From: Pseudorhizobium pelagicum
GTDB taxonomy: Bacteria > Pseudomonadota > Alphaproteobacteria > Rhizobiales > Rhizobiaceae
Direction: 5' to 3'
DNA: 64,000 bases
Assembly: GCA_000722615.1 (NCBI GenBank)
Contig: JOKI01000006.1
Span: forward strand, 87,557 to 151,556
The notes below the pieces were generated by a model. It saw only the letters and a list, made by a program, of their open reading frames with translations, did not search any database and was not told where the DNA came from. Below are positions 36,292-45,404 of the stretch, piece after piece; positions within the stretch are counted from its first letter, which is position 1, and every line of letters begins with the position of its first letter. The position numbers and the translations under genes are program-made.

Positions 36292-37200
36292 ATGACATTC
36301 GTGACCTCTCCTTCGGCGCCCGTTTCGCCCCCTCGCCGCTCCTGCCTCAGCGTGCCCGCAATCAACCGGCGCGCCCTCGACAAGACGCACGGGCTGGACT
36401 GCGACCTAGTGATCTTCGACCTCGAAGATTCTGTCTCTCCGGACAAGAAGGCCGAAGCGCGCGACAACCTGCGCCGTTTCTTTCAGGAGACGCCGCTTGC
36501 GGCGCGGGAAACGGTGATCCGCATCAATGGCGCGGACTCGCAGTTTCGCCGCCAGGATGTCGAGCTGGTCCTGGAGCTTGAACCGGATGCGGTGCTTCTG
36601 CCGAAGGTGGAGGATCCGGGCGAAATCCGGCAGATGGCCGAAGCGCTTGCGAACGCGCCGGAAAGCCTGCGGGTCTGGGCGATGATGGAGACGCCACTGG
36701 GCGTGCTCAACGCAGCCGCCATCGCCGCGACAGCACGGGAGGCGGGAGGACGGCTGGACTGCTTGGTGATCGGCCTCAACGATCTGCGCAAGGCAACGGG
36801 TGTTCCGCCGAAGCCGGGACGGGTCTATCTGGTGCCCTGGATGATGCAGGTGGTCCTGGCTGCGCGCGCACATGGCCTAGACGTCATCGACAGCGTCTTC
36901 AACGATTTTCGCGACGCCGACGGGTTTGTTGCCGAATGCGCCCAGGGCCGCGCCATGGGGTTCGACGGCAAGATGCTGATCCATCCGGCACAGATTGAAG
37001 CCGCCAACGAAAGCTTCGGACCGGCTCCGGAAGCGATCGCCGAGGCTGAAGCCATCGTCGCCGCCTTCCGGCAGCCAAACACGGCAGACCTCAACGTCAT
37101 CAACCTCAACGGCCGGATGGTCGAACGCCTGCATCTGGAAGAAGCCGAAAGGCTTCTCGCCCGGCTGCATCTCATCGAAAGCAGAAAGACAAGCGCATGA
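36292..37200 (+). CDS. HpcH/HpaI aldolase / CitE-like lyase
   Basis: The 302-residue TIM-barrel protein belongs to the CitE/malyl-CoA lyase family: RSCLSVPAINRRALDKT at the N terminus, FDLEDSVSPDKKAEAR with the metal-binding acidic residues, IRINGADSQF, LPKVEDPGEI, MMETPLGVLNA, FDGKMLIHPAQIEAAN. Citramalyl-CoA, malyl-CoA or beta-methylmalyl-CoA cleavage is possible; the substrate cannot be decided by eye. Its stop overlaps the DUF1737 start (ATGA), so the two are coupled. Confidence 0.9.
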   Translation: MTFVTSPSAPVSPPRRSCLSVPAINRRALDKTHGLDCDLVIFDLEDSVSPDKKAEARDNLRRFFQETPLAARETVIRINGADSQFRRQDVELVLELEPDAVLLPKVEDPGEIRQMAEALANAPESLRVWAMMETPLGVLNAAAIAATAREAGGRLDCLVIGLNDLRKATGVPPKPGRVYLVPWMMQVVLAARAHGLDVIDSVFNDFRDADGFVAECAQGRAMGFDGKMLIHPAQIEAANESFGPAPEAIAEAEAIVAAFRQPNTADLNVINLNGRMVERLHLEEAERLLARLHLIESRKTSA

Positions 37201-37403
37201 AAGTCTACCGTTTCCTCACAGGCCCCGACGATTCTTCCTTCTGCCACCGGGTCACGGATGCCCTGAACAAGGGCTGGGACCTGCATGGATCGCCCAGCCA
37301 CAGCTTCAACGCCGCCGAGAACAAGATGTACTGCGGCCAGGCCGTCGTGAAGACAGTGCACGGCAAGGATTATCATCCCGACATCAAGCTCGGCGAGCAG
37401 TAG
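37197..37403 (+). CDS. DUF1737 family protein
   Basis: This 68-residue protein has the DUF1737 pattern MKVYRFLTGPDDSSFCHRV, then LNKGWDLHGSPSHSFN and MYCGQAVVK. The family is small, widespread in Proteobacteria and uncharacterised. It overlaps the CitE-like gene by four bases. Confidence 0.9.
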   Translation: MKVYRFLTGPDDSSFCHRVTDALNKGWDLHGSPSHSFNAAENKMYCGQAVVKTVHGKDYHPDIKLGEQ

Positions 37404-37420
37404 GCCGCTTCAGGCCAAGG

Positions 37421-37858
37421 TCAGCGCTCGGTGGCTTCCTCGGCGCTGGCCTCGATCCGTTCCATGTCGTCGTCGCTCAGTCCGAAGTGATGGCCGATCT
37501 CGTGGATCAGCACATGGGTGATGATATCGCCCAGTGTCTCCTCGTTTTCCGCCCAGTAATCCAGGATCGGGCGGCGGTAGAGCCGGATACGGTTCGGCAG
37601 TTCGCCCGTTTCCATGGTGAAACGCTCCGAGATGCCGCGCCCCTCAAAGAGGCCGAGCAGGTCGAAGGGGGTTTCAAGCGCCATGTCCTCGAAGATATCG
37701 TCGTCGGGAAATTCCTCGATCTCGATGGTCAGGTTCGCGGTCAGCGCCCGGAATTCTTCCGGCAGGTTGCCATAGGCTTCGATCGCCAAGGACTCGAAGG
37801 CACTGATGGTGGGCGCGTGGCGGTCCCGCCAGTCGTCAGTTTGGTCAATACGGGCCAT
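37421..37858 (-). CDS. Zincin-like metallopeptidase family protein
   Basis: The 145-residue protein carries HExxH at residues 119-123 (VLIHEIGHHFGLSDDDM) with a downstream Asp as probable third ligand. This fits the small zincin-like metallopeptidase family (Pfam Zincin_1). The N-terminal part is acidic, and there is no signal peptide. AAGGAG is spaced five bases from the ATG. Substrates are unknown. It is divergent from the second imuA, whose LexA box lies in the shared intergenic space. Confidence 0.88.
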   Translation of the reverse strand: MARIDQTDDWRDRHAPTISAFESLAIEAYGNLPEEFRALTANLTIEIEEFPDDDIFEDMALETPFDLLGLFEGRGISERFTMETGELPNRIRLYRRPILDYWAENEETLGDIITHVLIHEIGHHFGLSDDDMERIEASAEEATER

Positions 37859-37989
37859 ACATGCTCCTTGTAGGAGCTCATATAATTCATTTCATGAAAT
37901 TTTCGAGAGGATTCATCAGCCTGCCCGAGCAAACGGGCGTCGGCGCCAAAATGGCTGTTGACTCTTCTGGGTAGCTCTGGAATCCATTA

Positions 37990-38004
37990 GAACATAAAGA
38001 GAAC
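37990..38004 (+). promoter_or_regulatory. LexA (SOS) box upstream of the second imuA
   Basis: GAACATAAAGAGAAC is a perfect GAAC-N7-GAAC direct repeat, 21 bases before the imuA ATG. TTGACT at 37958-37963 may be the -35 element. The downstream cassette should be SOS-induced. Confidence 0.85.
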
Positions 38005-38025
38005 ATACAGAATGGAGCTGACGCC

Positions 38026-38976
38026 ATGGCTGAAGATGCCACGGCGCAGGAGAGACTTTTTGCCCTGCGTGAAACGATCGCCCGCCTGGAAGGAAAGGCC
38101 TTGCCCGCCATGGCAGCGGCCAGACAGGCTGACGCTGCCGTTGCGGCGGAAGGAGCCGCTGCGGGATCATCAAACCGGTTTTGCTTTGGAGTCCAGGAGG
38201 TGGATTGCCTGCTGGACGGCGGGCTGCCCCGGGACGGGCTGACAGAGGTGAGGACGCAGCTTTTCCGGGACTCCGGTGCCGCAACGGCTCTTCTTCTGGC
38301 GCTGACGTCGCGGTTGATGGGATCGTCCGGAAAGGATGAGAAGGCGACAGGGGAACCCGTCCTGTGGATCGGCGATACGGCCTGCGTGCAGGAGGCCGGC
38401 CTGCCCTATGCCCTGGGGTTGAGGGAGTTCGGGCTGAGGCCCGATCAGCTCCTGTTTGCCCTGCCGCGAAAGCTGGAAGACGCCCTCTGGATTGCCGAGC
38501 TTGCACTGGCCAGCAGAGCGCTTGCAGCCACCATTCTGGAAGTCCGTGGCAATCTTCCGGGGTTCGGCCTGACCGAAAGCCGGCGGCTTGCCCTCAGAGC
38601 AAAAGCGGCGGGGCGGCCGCTTTTCGTGCTCCGGCATGCGGGCGAGGAAGAGGCAAGCAGTGCCGCCTTCCGCTTTCGTGCCGAGCCGGCGCCGGCTCTG
38701 GAACGCCGCCTCCCCGATGGTTCGATGCTGGGCGGTAGCCTCGGCCATCCCGTTTTCCGTCTGACCCTGGAGAAGAGCCGCAATCCGGCTCCGCTCTCTT
38801 TCACCCTGGAGTGGAATTCCCGTGACCGTCAATTTCTCCTCGCCCGTCCAGCAGTCCTCCCTGTCGCTGTCACACCCGGGACAGCGTATCCTGTCGATCG
38901 TTCTCCCGCATCTGTCGACCGACCGGATCGCCCGGCTCAAGTGGGGTCCCTCCTGGCGTTCGACCGGGCGTCCTGA
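38026..38976 (+). CDS. imuA: ImuA, RecA-like mutasome protein (second cassette)
   Basis: The 316-residue RecA/SulA-like protein is the first gene of the second cassette. The core FGVQEVDCLLDGGLPRDGL precedes a degenerate nucleotide-binding loop (RTQLFRDSGAATALLLAL), then VLWIGDTACVQEAGLPYA. It is longer than the first ImuA and only distantly similar. GGAG precedes the ATG, and the LexA box lies just upstream. It overlaps imuB by 155 bases. Confidence 0.9.
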   Translation: MAEDATAQERLFALRETIARLEGKALPAMAAARQADAAVAAEGAAAGSSNRFCFGVQEVDCLLDGGLPRDGLTEVRTQLFRDSGAATALLLALTSRLMGSSGKDEKATGEPVLWIGDTACVQEAGLPYALGLREFGLRPDQLLFALPRKLEDALWIAELALASRALAATILEVRGNLPGFGLTESRRLALRAKAAGRPLFVLRHAGEEEASSAAFRFRAEPAPALERRLPDGSMLGGSLGHPVFRLTLEKSRNPAPLSFTLEWNSRDRQFLLARPAVLPVAVTPGTAYPVDRSPASVDRPDRPAQVGSLLAFDRAS

Positions 38977-40429
38977 GCATCCGCCGATCCTCTGCGCCGG
39001 GCGGCACGAGAATGCCATGCGGCTGACGTCGCTGGACGAAATGTCGGAGACGCTGGGCCTCAGGTTGGGGCAGGGACTGGCGGAGGCGCGGGCCATTCAT
39101 CCGTCGGTGGAGGTGGTGGACGAAAACCCGGCTGCCGACCGGAGCCTGCTGGAAGCCATTGCGGACTGGTGCGACCGCTACACGCCGCTGGTGGCGATCG
39201 ACGGGGAGAAGGGCCTGCTTCTCGACATTACCGGCTGCGCCCATCTGTTCGGTGGCGAGGAGCTGCTGCTGAACGACGTGATGTTGCGGCTGTTCCAGAT
39301 GGGTTTCGATGCGAGGGGCGCCATTTCCGGATGGCCCGGCCTGTCCTGGGCCGTGTGTCGGTTCGGCCATGGCGGTGTGGTGGCCGACAGGGAAAGGGAA
39401 ACGATTGCCGCGCCGCTGCCGGTGGCTGCCCTCCGGCTGGAGCAGGATCTGGTGGGCGCGTTGCGGAAGCTTGGCCTCAAGCGCATCGGGGATATCCTTC
39501 CCCTCCCGCGTGCGCCGCTCGCCCGCCGCTTTGGCGCACAGGTCCTGCTGCGGCTGGACCAGATGATGGGGAGGGTGGAGGAGCCGATCTCTCCGCGCCG
39601 CCCGGTGCCGGTGCTGTCCTGCGAGCGGCGGCTTCTGGAACCGATCCGGGCGGAGGAGGACATCCTGCATCTGGCCGGACAGGTGGCGCTTCTCCTGTTG
39701 CCGAGCCTAGAGGCGCGGGGGGCCGGCGGCCGCGTCTTCGAACTGGTGCTCTTCCGGGTGGACGGCAAGGTCTTCCGGATCGAGGCCGGTGCCTCCCAGC
39801 CGCTGCGGGAGCCCCAAAGGATTGCCGCCCTCTTTTCGGAACGCCTCAAGGCGGTCCATGACGATCTCGATGCGGGTTTCGGTTTCGAGATCCTTCGCCT
39901 CAACGTGCTCCGGCACGAGGATTTCAGATCCACCCAGACGGATTTCGAGGGGCAGGGGCAGCAGGCGGCGTCACTGGGTGATTTTGTCGACCGGGTCAGT
40001 GCGCGGCTCGGATGCCATGTCCTGCAGGGGGTCGCGCTGCGTCAAAGCCATGTCCCGGAGCGGGCGTCCGTCTTCCTGCCGGCCCTGGACATGCCTGCCG
40101 CGTCGAAGCGGGATGATCTCCACCTCGGTTTCCAAATCCGCGACAGGCCCGTGCGCCTGTTCCGCTACCCCGAGCGGGTCGAGGCGGTGGCGGAGGTTCC
40201 GGACGGGCCGCCCTTCCGCTTCCGCTGGCGGCGCATCCTTCACGAGGTGCTGCGCGCAGAGGGGCCGGAGCGGATTTCTCCCGAATGGTGGCTGGACGAG
40301 GAGGATCCGGGGGAGCGCGACTATTTCCGTCTCGAGGTAATGACCGGACAGCGCCTGTGGCTCTACCGCAAGGGCCATTACCATCAGGACACGGCGCCCG
40401 GCTGGTACGTGCAGGGGGTCTTTGCATGA
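38822..40429 (+). CDS. imuB: ImuB, Y-family-like mutasome adaptor (second cassette)
   Basis: The 535-residue protein shows the ImuB N-terminal hallmark [20 protein letters not shown], in which the Y-family metal Asp is absent, and [20 protein letters not shown] in place of the catalytic SIDE motif. The C-terminal end [13 protein letters not shown] parallels the first ImuB. The start is GTG 38822 with GGAG upstream, deep within the imuA 3' end; a later start is possible. It overlaps dnaE2 by four bases (ATGA). Confidence 0.92.
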   Translation: MTVNFSSPVQQSSLSLSHPGQRILSIVLPHLSTDRIARLKWGPSWRSTGRPEHPPILCAGRHENAMRLTSLDEMSETLGLRLGQGLAEARAIHPSVEVVDENPAADRSLLEAIADWCDRYTPLVAIDGEKGLLLDITGCAHLFGGEELLLNDVMLRLFQMGFDARGAISGWPGLSWAVCRFGHGGVVADRERETIAAPLPVAALRLEQDLVGALRKLGLKRIGDILPLPRAPLARRFGAQVLLRLDQMMGRVEEPISPRRPVPVLSCERRLLEPIRAEEDILHLAGQVALLLLPSLEARGAGGRVFELVLFRVDGKVFRIEAGASQPLREPQRIAALFSERLKAVHDDLDAGFGFEILRLNVLRHEDFRSTQTDFEGQGQQAASLGDFVDRVSARLGCHVLQGVALRQSHVPERASVFLPALDMPAASKRDDLHLGFQIRDRPVRLFRYPERVEAVAEVPDGPPFRFRWRRILHEVLRAEGPERISPEWWLDEEDPGERDYFRLEVMTGQRLWLYRKGHYHQDTAPGWYVQGVFA

Positions 40430-43400
40430 CGGCTGCGGCTGCCTTCTTCGAGATCGGCGCGCGGACCAATTTCTCCTTCCTGGAAGGTGCGTCCAGACCG
40501 GAGGAGATGGTGCAGCAGGCGTCGGCCATCGGCCTGGCAGGCATCGGGATTGCCGACCGCAACTCCGTGGCCGGCGTCGTGCGGGCCTTCAATCGCGTCC
40601 GCGACATGAAGGAGATGGCGCAGCATCAGCAGCAGCACGGCCGCAGGCCGGAGGAGCCGGAGGCTATGCAGCCAACCCGGTTCCAGCCGGGCGCGCGGCT
40701 GGTCTTTGCCGACGGCACGCCCGATATTCTCGCGTACCCCAGGAGCCGCAAGGGATGGGGCAATCTCTGCCGCCTGTTGAGCCGCGGCAATCTGCGCGCG
40801 CAAAAGGGCGAATGCATTCTGGAGGAATGGGACATCCTCGAATGGGGCGGGGAGATGATGCTCGCCGTCGTGCCCGATCATGCCCGCCTGGAGGACGATG
40901 CTTACGGAAAAATTCTGGAGGATCGCCTGCCGCGGCTGCGCCAGCGCTTCGGCGGGTCGCTCTTCCTGGCGCTGTCGCCGGCCTATGACGGCCGCGACAG
41001 TGTGAGTTTTGCCATTCTGGCGCGGCTTGCGGAGCGGCACCGCCTGCCGCTGCTCGCCACCAACCAGCCGCTCTACCATCATCCCGACCGGCGTTCGCTG
41101 GCCGATGTGGTCACCGCCATCCGCGAGCATGTCGCGGTGGCGGAGGCGGGCTTTCTCCTGGCTCCGAACGGGGAGAAATACCTGAAGCCGGACCTGGAGA
41201 TGGCCCGTCTGTTTCGCAAATACCCGGAAGCGGTGACCAATACCGAGATTTTCTTTAGTCGGCTTCATTTTTCCCTGGAGGAGCTGCAGCACAATTATCC
41301 GGATGAAAGCGTCGCAGGCGAAACGGTGTCTGAGACCTTGGAGAGGTTGACCTGGGAAGGGGCCCGAGACCGGTATCCGGATGAGATCCCGGACAAGGTC
41401 GCGCAGCTGATCCGCTATGAGCTCGAGCTGATCACCGAGATGCAATACGAGCCTTACTTCCTGACCGTCCGCCACATCGTCTGGCATGCCCGCCATGTCC
41501 TGAAGATCCTCTGCCAGGGACGGGGGTCGGCAGCCAATTCGGCCGTCTGCTATTGTCTGGGGATTACCGAGGTGGATCCCAGCTTCACGACCCTCCTGTT
41601 CGAGCGGTTCATTTCGACCGAACGAAACGAGCCGCCCGACATCGACGTCGATTTCGAGCATGAACGGCGCGAAGAGATCATCCAGTATATCTACCAGCAT
41701 TACGGCTACCGTCATGCCGGGCTGACGGCGGCAGTGACGAGCTATCGCACCCGGATGGCCGGGCGGGAGGTCGCCAAGGCCTTCGGACTTTCCGATGACG
41801 TGCAGGCGGCTTTTTCGAGCACCGTCTGGGGATGGTCGGACGACGGGATCTCGGAGCGCGAGGCGAAGGTGGCCGGGCTCGACGTGACCGATCCGGTGAC
41901 CCGCAAGGTGATTGCGCATGCCCGCGAACTCTTGGGGTTTCCCCGCCACCTGACACAGCATGTCGGCGGCTTCCTGATCACCCGCGACCGGCTGGACGAG
42001 GTCGTGCCGATCATGAAGACGGCCATGCACGGCCGCTACATGATCGAATGGGACAAGGACGACCTCGACACCCTGAAGCTCCTGAAGATCGACGTCCTGG
42101 CGCTCGGCATGCTGACCGGTCTGAGGAAGGCCTTCGAGATGATGCGCAGCCACTACCAGGAGAATGAGACACTGGCCCGCCTGCTCCAGGACCAGAGAGG
42201 CGAGGTCTACGACATGATCTGCCGGGCGGACACGATCGGCGTCTTCCAGATCGAAAGCCGGGCGCAGATGAGCATGCTGCCGCGCCTGCGGCCGCGACAG
42301 TTCTACGATCTGGTCATTGAAGTGGCGATCGTGCGGCCGGGGCCCATCCAGGGAAACATGGTGCATCCCTACCTGAAGCGGCGGGAGGAGCGCGATCGGG
42401 GACAGGAAATCACCTACGAGCGGCCGGAATTGAGGGCGGTTCTGGCGCGGACCCTCGGCGTGCCGCTCTTCCAGGAGCAGGCCATGCAGATCGCCATCAC
42501 CGCGGCAGGATTTTCACCGGCCAAGGCCGACAGGCTCCGCCGTTCGATGGCCACCTTCAAACGCTCCGGCCGGGTGGAGGAGTTCAAGGACGACATGATC
42601 CAGGGCATGCTGAAGAAGGGCTACCGCAAGGAGTTTGCGGAACGCTGCTTCAGCCAGATCGAAGGCTTTGCCGAATATGGCTTCCCGGAAAGCCACGCGG
42701 CCTCCTTTGCCCTCCTCGTCTATGCCTCCTGCTGGATCAAGACCTATTATCCCGACGTCTTCTGCGCCGCGCTCCTGAATTCGCAGCCGATGGGCTTTTA
42801 TGCTCCAGCCCAACTGGTGCGCGATGCGCGGGAACATGGGGTCGAGGTGCGGCCGGTCGATGTCAATCTGTCCGACTGGGACTGCGGCTTGGAAGAGGCA
42901 CACTTCCGGCACGACAGGATCGATCCGCGGCACCGGGAGATGCGCCAGGTGATCCGCACGAAGAAGGCGGTGCGGCTGGGCCTGCGGCAGGTGAAGGGAC
43001 TGTCGGAGCGGGTCATCAAGGAGCGCCTGATCGAAAATCGTGGGTCCGGCTATGCTTCCATTCGCGACCTGTGGCTGCGCTCCGGCCTCGACAAGGCGGA
43101 TGTCGAACGGCTGGCGGATGCCGATGCCTTCGGCTCCCTCGGTATTTCCCGCCGCGAGGCGCTCTGGCAGGTGCGGGGTCTCGATGCCCGGAAGGCCGTC
43201 GACAAGCTGCCCCTCTTCGATCAGGTGCGGCAGGGCGAACTGCAGGTGGAACCCGTTACGCAGCTGCCGGACATGCTGCCCGGAGAGCAGGTGATCGAGG
43301 ATTATCGCTATCTGTCGCTGTCGCTGAAGGCGCATCCGACATCCTTCCTTCGGCAGGATTTCATCCGGATGGGCGTGACACGCAGCGTCGACCTGTTTTC

Positions 43401-43857
43401 GGTGCCCAACGGGCGAAGGACGGTGATTGCCGGCCTGGTGCTGGTGCGCCAGCGCCCGGGATCGGCCAATGGGGTGATCTTCATGACGCTGGAGGACGAG
43501 ACCGGGGTTGCCAATGCGATCGTCTGGCCGAAAACCTTCGAGCGCTACCGGGCTGTCGTCATGGGAGCACGACTGGTGAAGATACAGGGACGCCTGCAGA
43601 GCATGCATGGCGTCATCCATACGGTCGTTGAGCACATCGAGGATATCACCTCCATGCTCGGCATCCTCCAGAAGGAGGGGCGTCGCTTCGGCTCGCCGCG
43701 CGCCGACGAGACGCTGGGATCCGGCGGTGGCAGCTATCGCAAGCGCAGAAGCCCCGACGGCGACGGGCAGCCGTCAGGCCACACTGTGGAGGGAGGGCAA
43801 CCTCAGCTGGATCTGCGGCCGGAGGACGTCATGCCAAGGGGCCGAAATTTCCACTAG
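40426..43857 (+). CDS. dnaE2: Error-prone DNA polymerase DnaE2 (second cassette)
   Basis: This 1143-residue C-family polymerase has a PHP domain ([18 protein letters not shown] at the start), catalytic aspartates in [16 protein letters not shown] and [10 protein letters not shown], and a C-terminal OB domain ([20 protein letters not shown]), and ends in PRGRNFH. It differs from the first copy by an insertion in the PHP region (Gln/Glu-rich, about residues 65-85) and a longer C-terminal linker. Start and stop overlaps show an imuA-imuB-dnaE2 operon. It should act in SOS translesion synthesis; no inactivating change is visible. Confidence 0.96.
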   Translation: MTAAAAFFEIGARTNFSFLEGASRPEEMVQQASAIGLAGIGIADRNSVAGVVRAFNRVRDMKEMAQHQQQHGRRPEEPEAMQPTRFQPGARLVFADGTPDILAYPRSRKGWGNLCRLLSRGNLRAQKGECILEEWDILEWGGEMMLAVVPDHARLEDDAYGKILEDRLPRLRQRFGGSLFLALSPAYDGRDSVSFAILARLAERHRLPLLATNQPLYHHPDRRSLADVVTAIREHVAVAEAGFLLAPNGEKYLKPDLEMARLFRKYPEAVTNTEIFFSRLHFSLEELQHNYPDESVAGETVSETLERLTWEGARDRYPDEIPDKVAQLIRYELELITEMQYEPYFLTVRHIVWHARHVLKILCQGRGSAANSAVCYCLGITEVDPSFTTLLFERFISTERNEPPDIDVDFEHERREEIIQYIYQHYGYRHAGLTAAVTSYRTRMAGREVAKAFGLSDDVQAAFSSTVWGWSDDGISEREAKVAGLDVTDPVTRKVIAHARELLGFPRHLTQHVGGFLITRDRLDEVVPIMKTAMHGRYMIEWDKDDLDTLKLLKIDVLALGMLTGLRKAFEMMRSHYQENETLARLLQDQRGEVYDMICRADTIGVFQIESRAQMSMLPRLRPRQFYDLVIEVAIVRPGPIQGNMVHPYLKRREERDRGQEITYERPELRAVLARTLGVPLFQEQAMQIAITAAGFSPAKADRLRRSMATFKRSGRVEEFKDDMIQGMLKKGYRKEFAERCFSQIEGFAEYGFPESHAASFALLVYASCWIKTYYPDVFCAALLNSQPMGFYAPAQLVRDAREHGVEVRPVDVNLSDWDCGLEEAHFRHDRIDPRHREMRQVIRTKKAVRLGLRQVKGLSERVIKERLIENRGSGYASIRDLWLRSGLDKADVERLADADAFGSLGISRREALWQVRGLDARKAVDKLPLFDQVRQGELQVEPVTQLPDMLPGEQVIEDYRYLSLSLKAHPTSFLRQDFIRMGVTRSVDLFSVPNGRRTVIAGLVLVRQRPGSANGVIFMTLEDETGVANAIVWPKTFERYRAVVMGARLVKIQGRLQSMHGVIHTVVEHIEDITSMLGILQKEGRRFGSPRADETLGSGGGSYRKRRSPDGDGQPSGHTVEGGQPQLDLRPEDVMPRGRNFH

Positions 43858-43982
43858 GACTTGCCTTGCGTCACAGCTGCGGCAACCGATCACTCATAAA
43901 GTAAGCGAAATTTTCTTGACAGGAGCGGTGGTCTTTCGCAAAAAGCGGATGTTAAGGGTCATGTTTGATGGGTTGACCGAGA

Positions 43983-44294
43983 ATGCTAGTCTGCAGCTGC
44001 AATTACATCACCGACAAGGAGATCCGCGAGGTCATCGTCGAGCTCCTCGATCAGGACTGCTGGCAGCTGATCGTTCCGGCCAAGGTGTATCACGCCATGA
44101 GCAAGCGCGGTCGTTGCTGCGGCTGCTTCCCCAATGTTGTCGAGCTGATCATCAAGACCACCGAGGATTATCACGCTCACCGCCACTCGACGGAAGCGGA
44201 AGTTATCGACTATATGTCCCGCCTGAAACAATTCCACGAAGAAAACAGGAGAGCGGACATTGAAAGGCGAAATCAGCGTCATCGAGCGGCTTAA
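43983..44294 (+). CDS. bfd: Bacterioferritin-associated ferredoxin
   Basis: The 103-residue protein has the BFD-type [2Fe-2S] domain: Cys4 and Cys6 ([14 protein letters not shown]), then Cys45/46 and Cys48 ([15 protein letters not shown]). Bfd donates electrons to bacterioferritin to release stored iron. It is longer than the E. coli protein (64 residues) because of a charged C-terminal tail that overlaps the start of bfr by 35 bases. No clear Irr or RirA box was seen upstream. Confidence 0.92.
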   Translation: MLVCSCNYITDKEIREVIVELLDQDCWQLIVPAKVYHAMSKRGRCCGCFPNVVELIIKTTEDYHAHRHSTEAEVIDYMSRLKQFHEENRRADIERRNQRHRAA

Positions 44295-44745
44295 CGAGGC
44301 GCTTTTCCTCGAACTCGGCGCAGTCAATCAGTACTGGCTTCACTATCGTCTGCTGTCGGACTGGGGCTTTGCCAAGCTGGCCAAGAAAGAGCGTGAAGAG
44401 TCCATCGAGGAGATGCATCACGCCGACCGCATCATCGATCGCATCATCTTCCTCGAAGGCCATCCCAACCTCCAGACGCTGGCGCCGCTGCGCATCGGCC
44501 AGAACGTCAAGGAAGTGCTCGAGGCGGATCTCGCCGGCGAATACGATGCCCGCACGGCCTACAAGGCCTCGCGCGATGTCTGTCACGCGGCCGGAGACTA
44601 TGTCTCCATGAAGCTTTTCGAAGAACTGCTCGCCGACGAGGAAGGTCATATCGACTTCCTCGAAACGCAGCTCGACCTGCTCGGCAAGATCGGCGAAGAG
44701 CGTTACGGCCTGCTGAACGCCGTTTCCGCAGACACGGCCGAGTAA
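44260..44745 (+). CDS. bfr: Bacterioferritin
   Basis: The 161-residue protein has all ferroxidase residues at standard positions: Glu18, Tyr25, Glu51, His54, Glu94, Glu127, His130, plus heme-ligand Met52. It forms a 24-mer iron-storage cage. The start is TTG 44260, chosen because AGGAG precedes it and the N terminus ([20 protein letters not shown]) then matches the family exactly; no in-frame ATG fits. The start lies 35 bases inside bfd, implying coupled translation. Confidence 0.96.
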   Translation: MKGEISVIERLNEALFLELGAVNQYWLHYRLLSDWGFAKLAKKEREESIEEMHHADRIIDRIIFLEGHPNLQTLAPLRIGQNVKEVLEADLAGEYDARTAYKASRDVCHAAGDYVSMKLFEELLADEEGHIDFLETQLDLLGKIGEERYGLLNAVSADTAE

Positions 44746-44812
44746 GGCCTTACAGACTACCGATCCGGTGGCATTGCTGATGTCGCCGGATCAGCGCCGC
44801 CGAGCGCGCTCG

Positions 44813-45274
44813 CTACCTCTCCTTCACGGACTGCATCGCGACCGACGTCGACGTGCTGGCGACATGCGGCAGGCTGGAAATGCGTTCCCCAAGGATCTCC
44901 CGATAGCGTCGGATGTTCGGCGTCCGCACCTTCAGCAGATAGTCGTAGCGGCCGGCGATCATATGGCACTCCTCGACTTCCCTGATCCTGCTCACCGCCT
45001 GATTGAATTCCAGAAGTGCCTTTTCACGGGTGTCGGAGAGGGTGACCTCCGCGAAGGCCACGTGATCCAGCCCGAGCTTCTGCGGATTGAGCACGGCCCG
45101 GAAGCCCTGGATAAAGCTTTCGTCGATCAGGCGTTTCAGGCGTGCGGTGCACGGCGTCTTAGACAGGCCTATGCGATTTGACAGATCGGTCAGCGAAATC
45201 CGCCCGTCGTCCGCGACAATCTCGAGGATCTTGCGGTCGTAGGTGTCAAGTTCGCTTTCCTTCGGGACTTTCAT
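44813..45274 (-). CDS. putR: Lrp/AsnC-family regulator of proline catabolism (PutR-like)
   Basis: The 153-residue protein has an N-terminal AsnC-type HTH (LDTYDRKILEIVADDGRISL, then LSNRIGLSKTPCTARLKRL) and a C-terminal RAM effector domain. It is divergent from putA with 130 bases between, the arrangement of PutR, the proline-responsive activator of putA in rhizobia and agrobacteria. Two matching palindromes lie in the intergenic space, one overlapping its own ribosome binding site, which suggests autoregulation. ATG 45274 follows GGAGGTG. Confidence 0.9.
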   Translation of the reverse strand: MKVPKESELDTYDRKILEIVADDGRISLTDLSNRIGLSKTPCTARLKRLIDESFIQGFRAVLNPQKLGLDHVAFAEVTLSDTREKALLEFNQAVSRIREVEECHMIAGRYDYLLKVRTPNIRRYREILGERISSLPHVASTSTSVAMQSVKER

Positions 45275-45287
45275 GGTGAAATTCACC
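45275..45287. promoter_or_regulatory. Putative PutR operator 1
   Basis: GGTGAAATTCACC is a perfect palindrome (GGTGA-N3-TCACC) directly upstream of the putR ATG, covering its ribosome binding site. It matches the second site at 45305-45319. Confidence 0.6.
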
Positions 45288-45304
45288 TCCATGGCCGCAC
45301 TGAA

Positions 45305-45319
45305 AGGTGAATATCACCT
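45305..45319. promoter_or_regulatory. Putative PutR operator 2
   Basis: AGGTGAATATCACCT is a perfect palindrome with the same GGTGA-N3-TCACC core as operator 1. The centres are about 31 bases apart, close to three helical turns, as expected for cooperative binding by an Lrp-type oligomer. Confidence 0.65.
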
Positions 45320-45404
45320 CGAACAGGGTCGTGAAAAGTCATAGTGCGGAAATATCTTGAGGTAGTATCGGGGCAAAATCTGTCTCTCGCCCCCGGATCC
45401 TCAG

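Noticed and set aside
40384..42366. 660-residue frame antisense to the second dnaE2
   Set aside because: It is a mirror of a GC-rich coding gene, has no domain, and lies fully opposite a conserved polymerase.
43858..43982. Iron-responsive (Irr or RirA) box upstream of bfd
   Set aside because: AT-rich segments are present, but none gives a convincing match to a known iron box.
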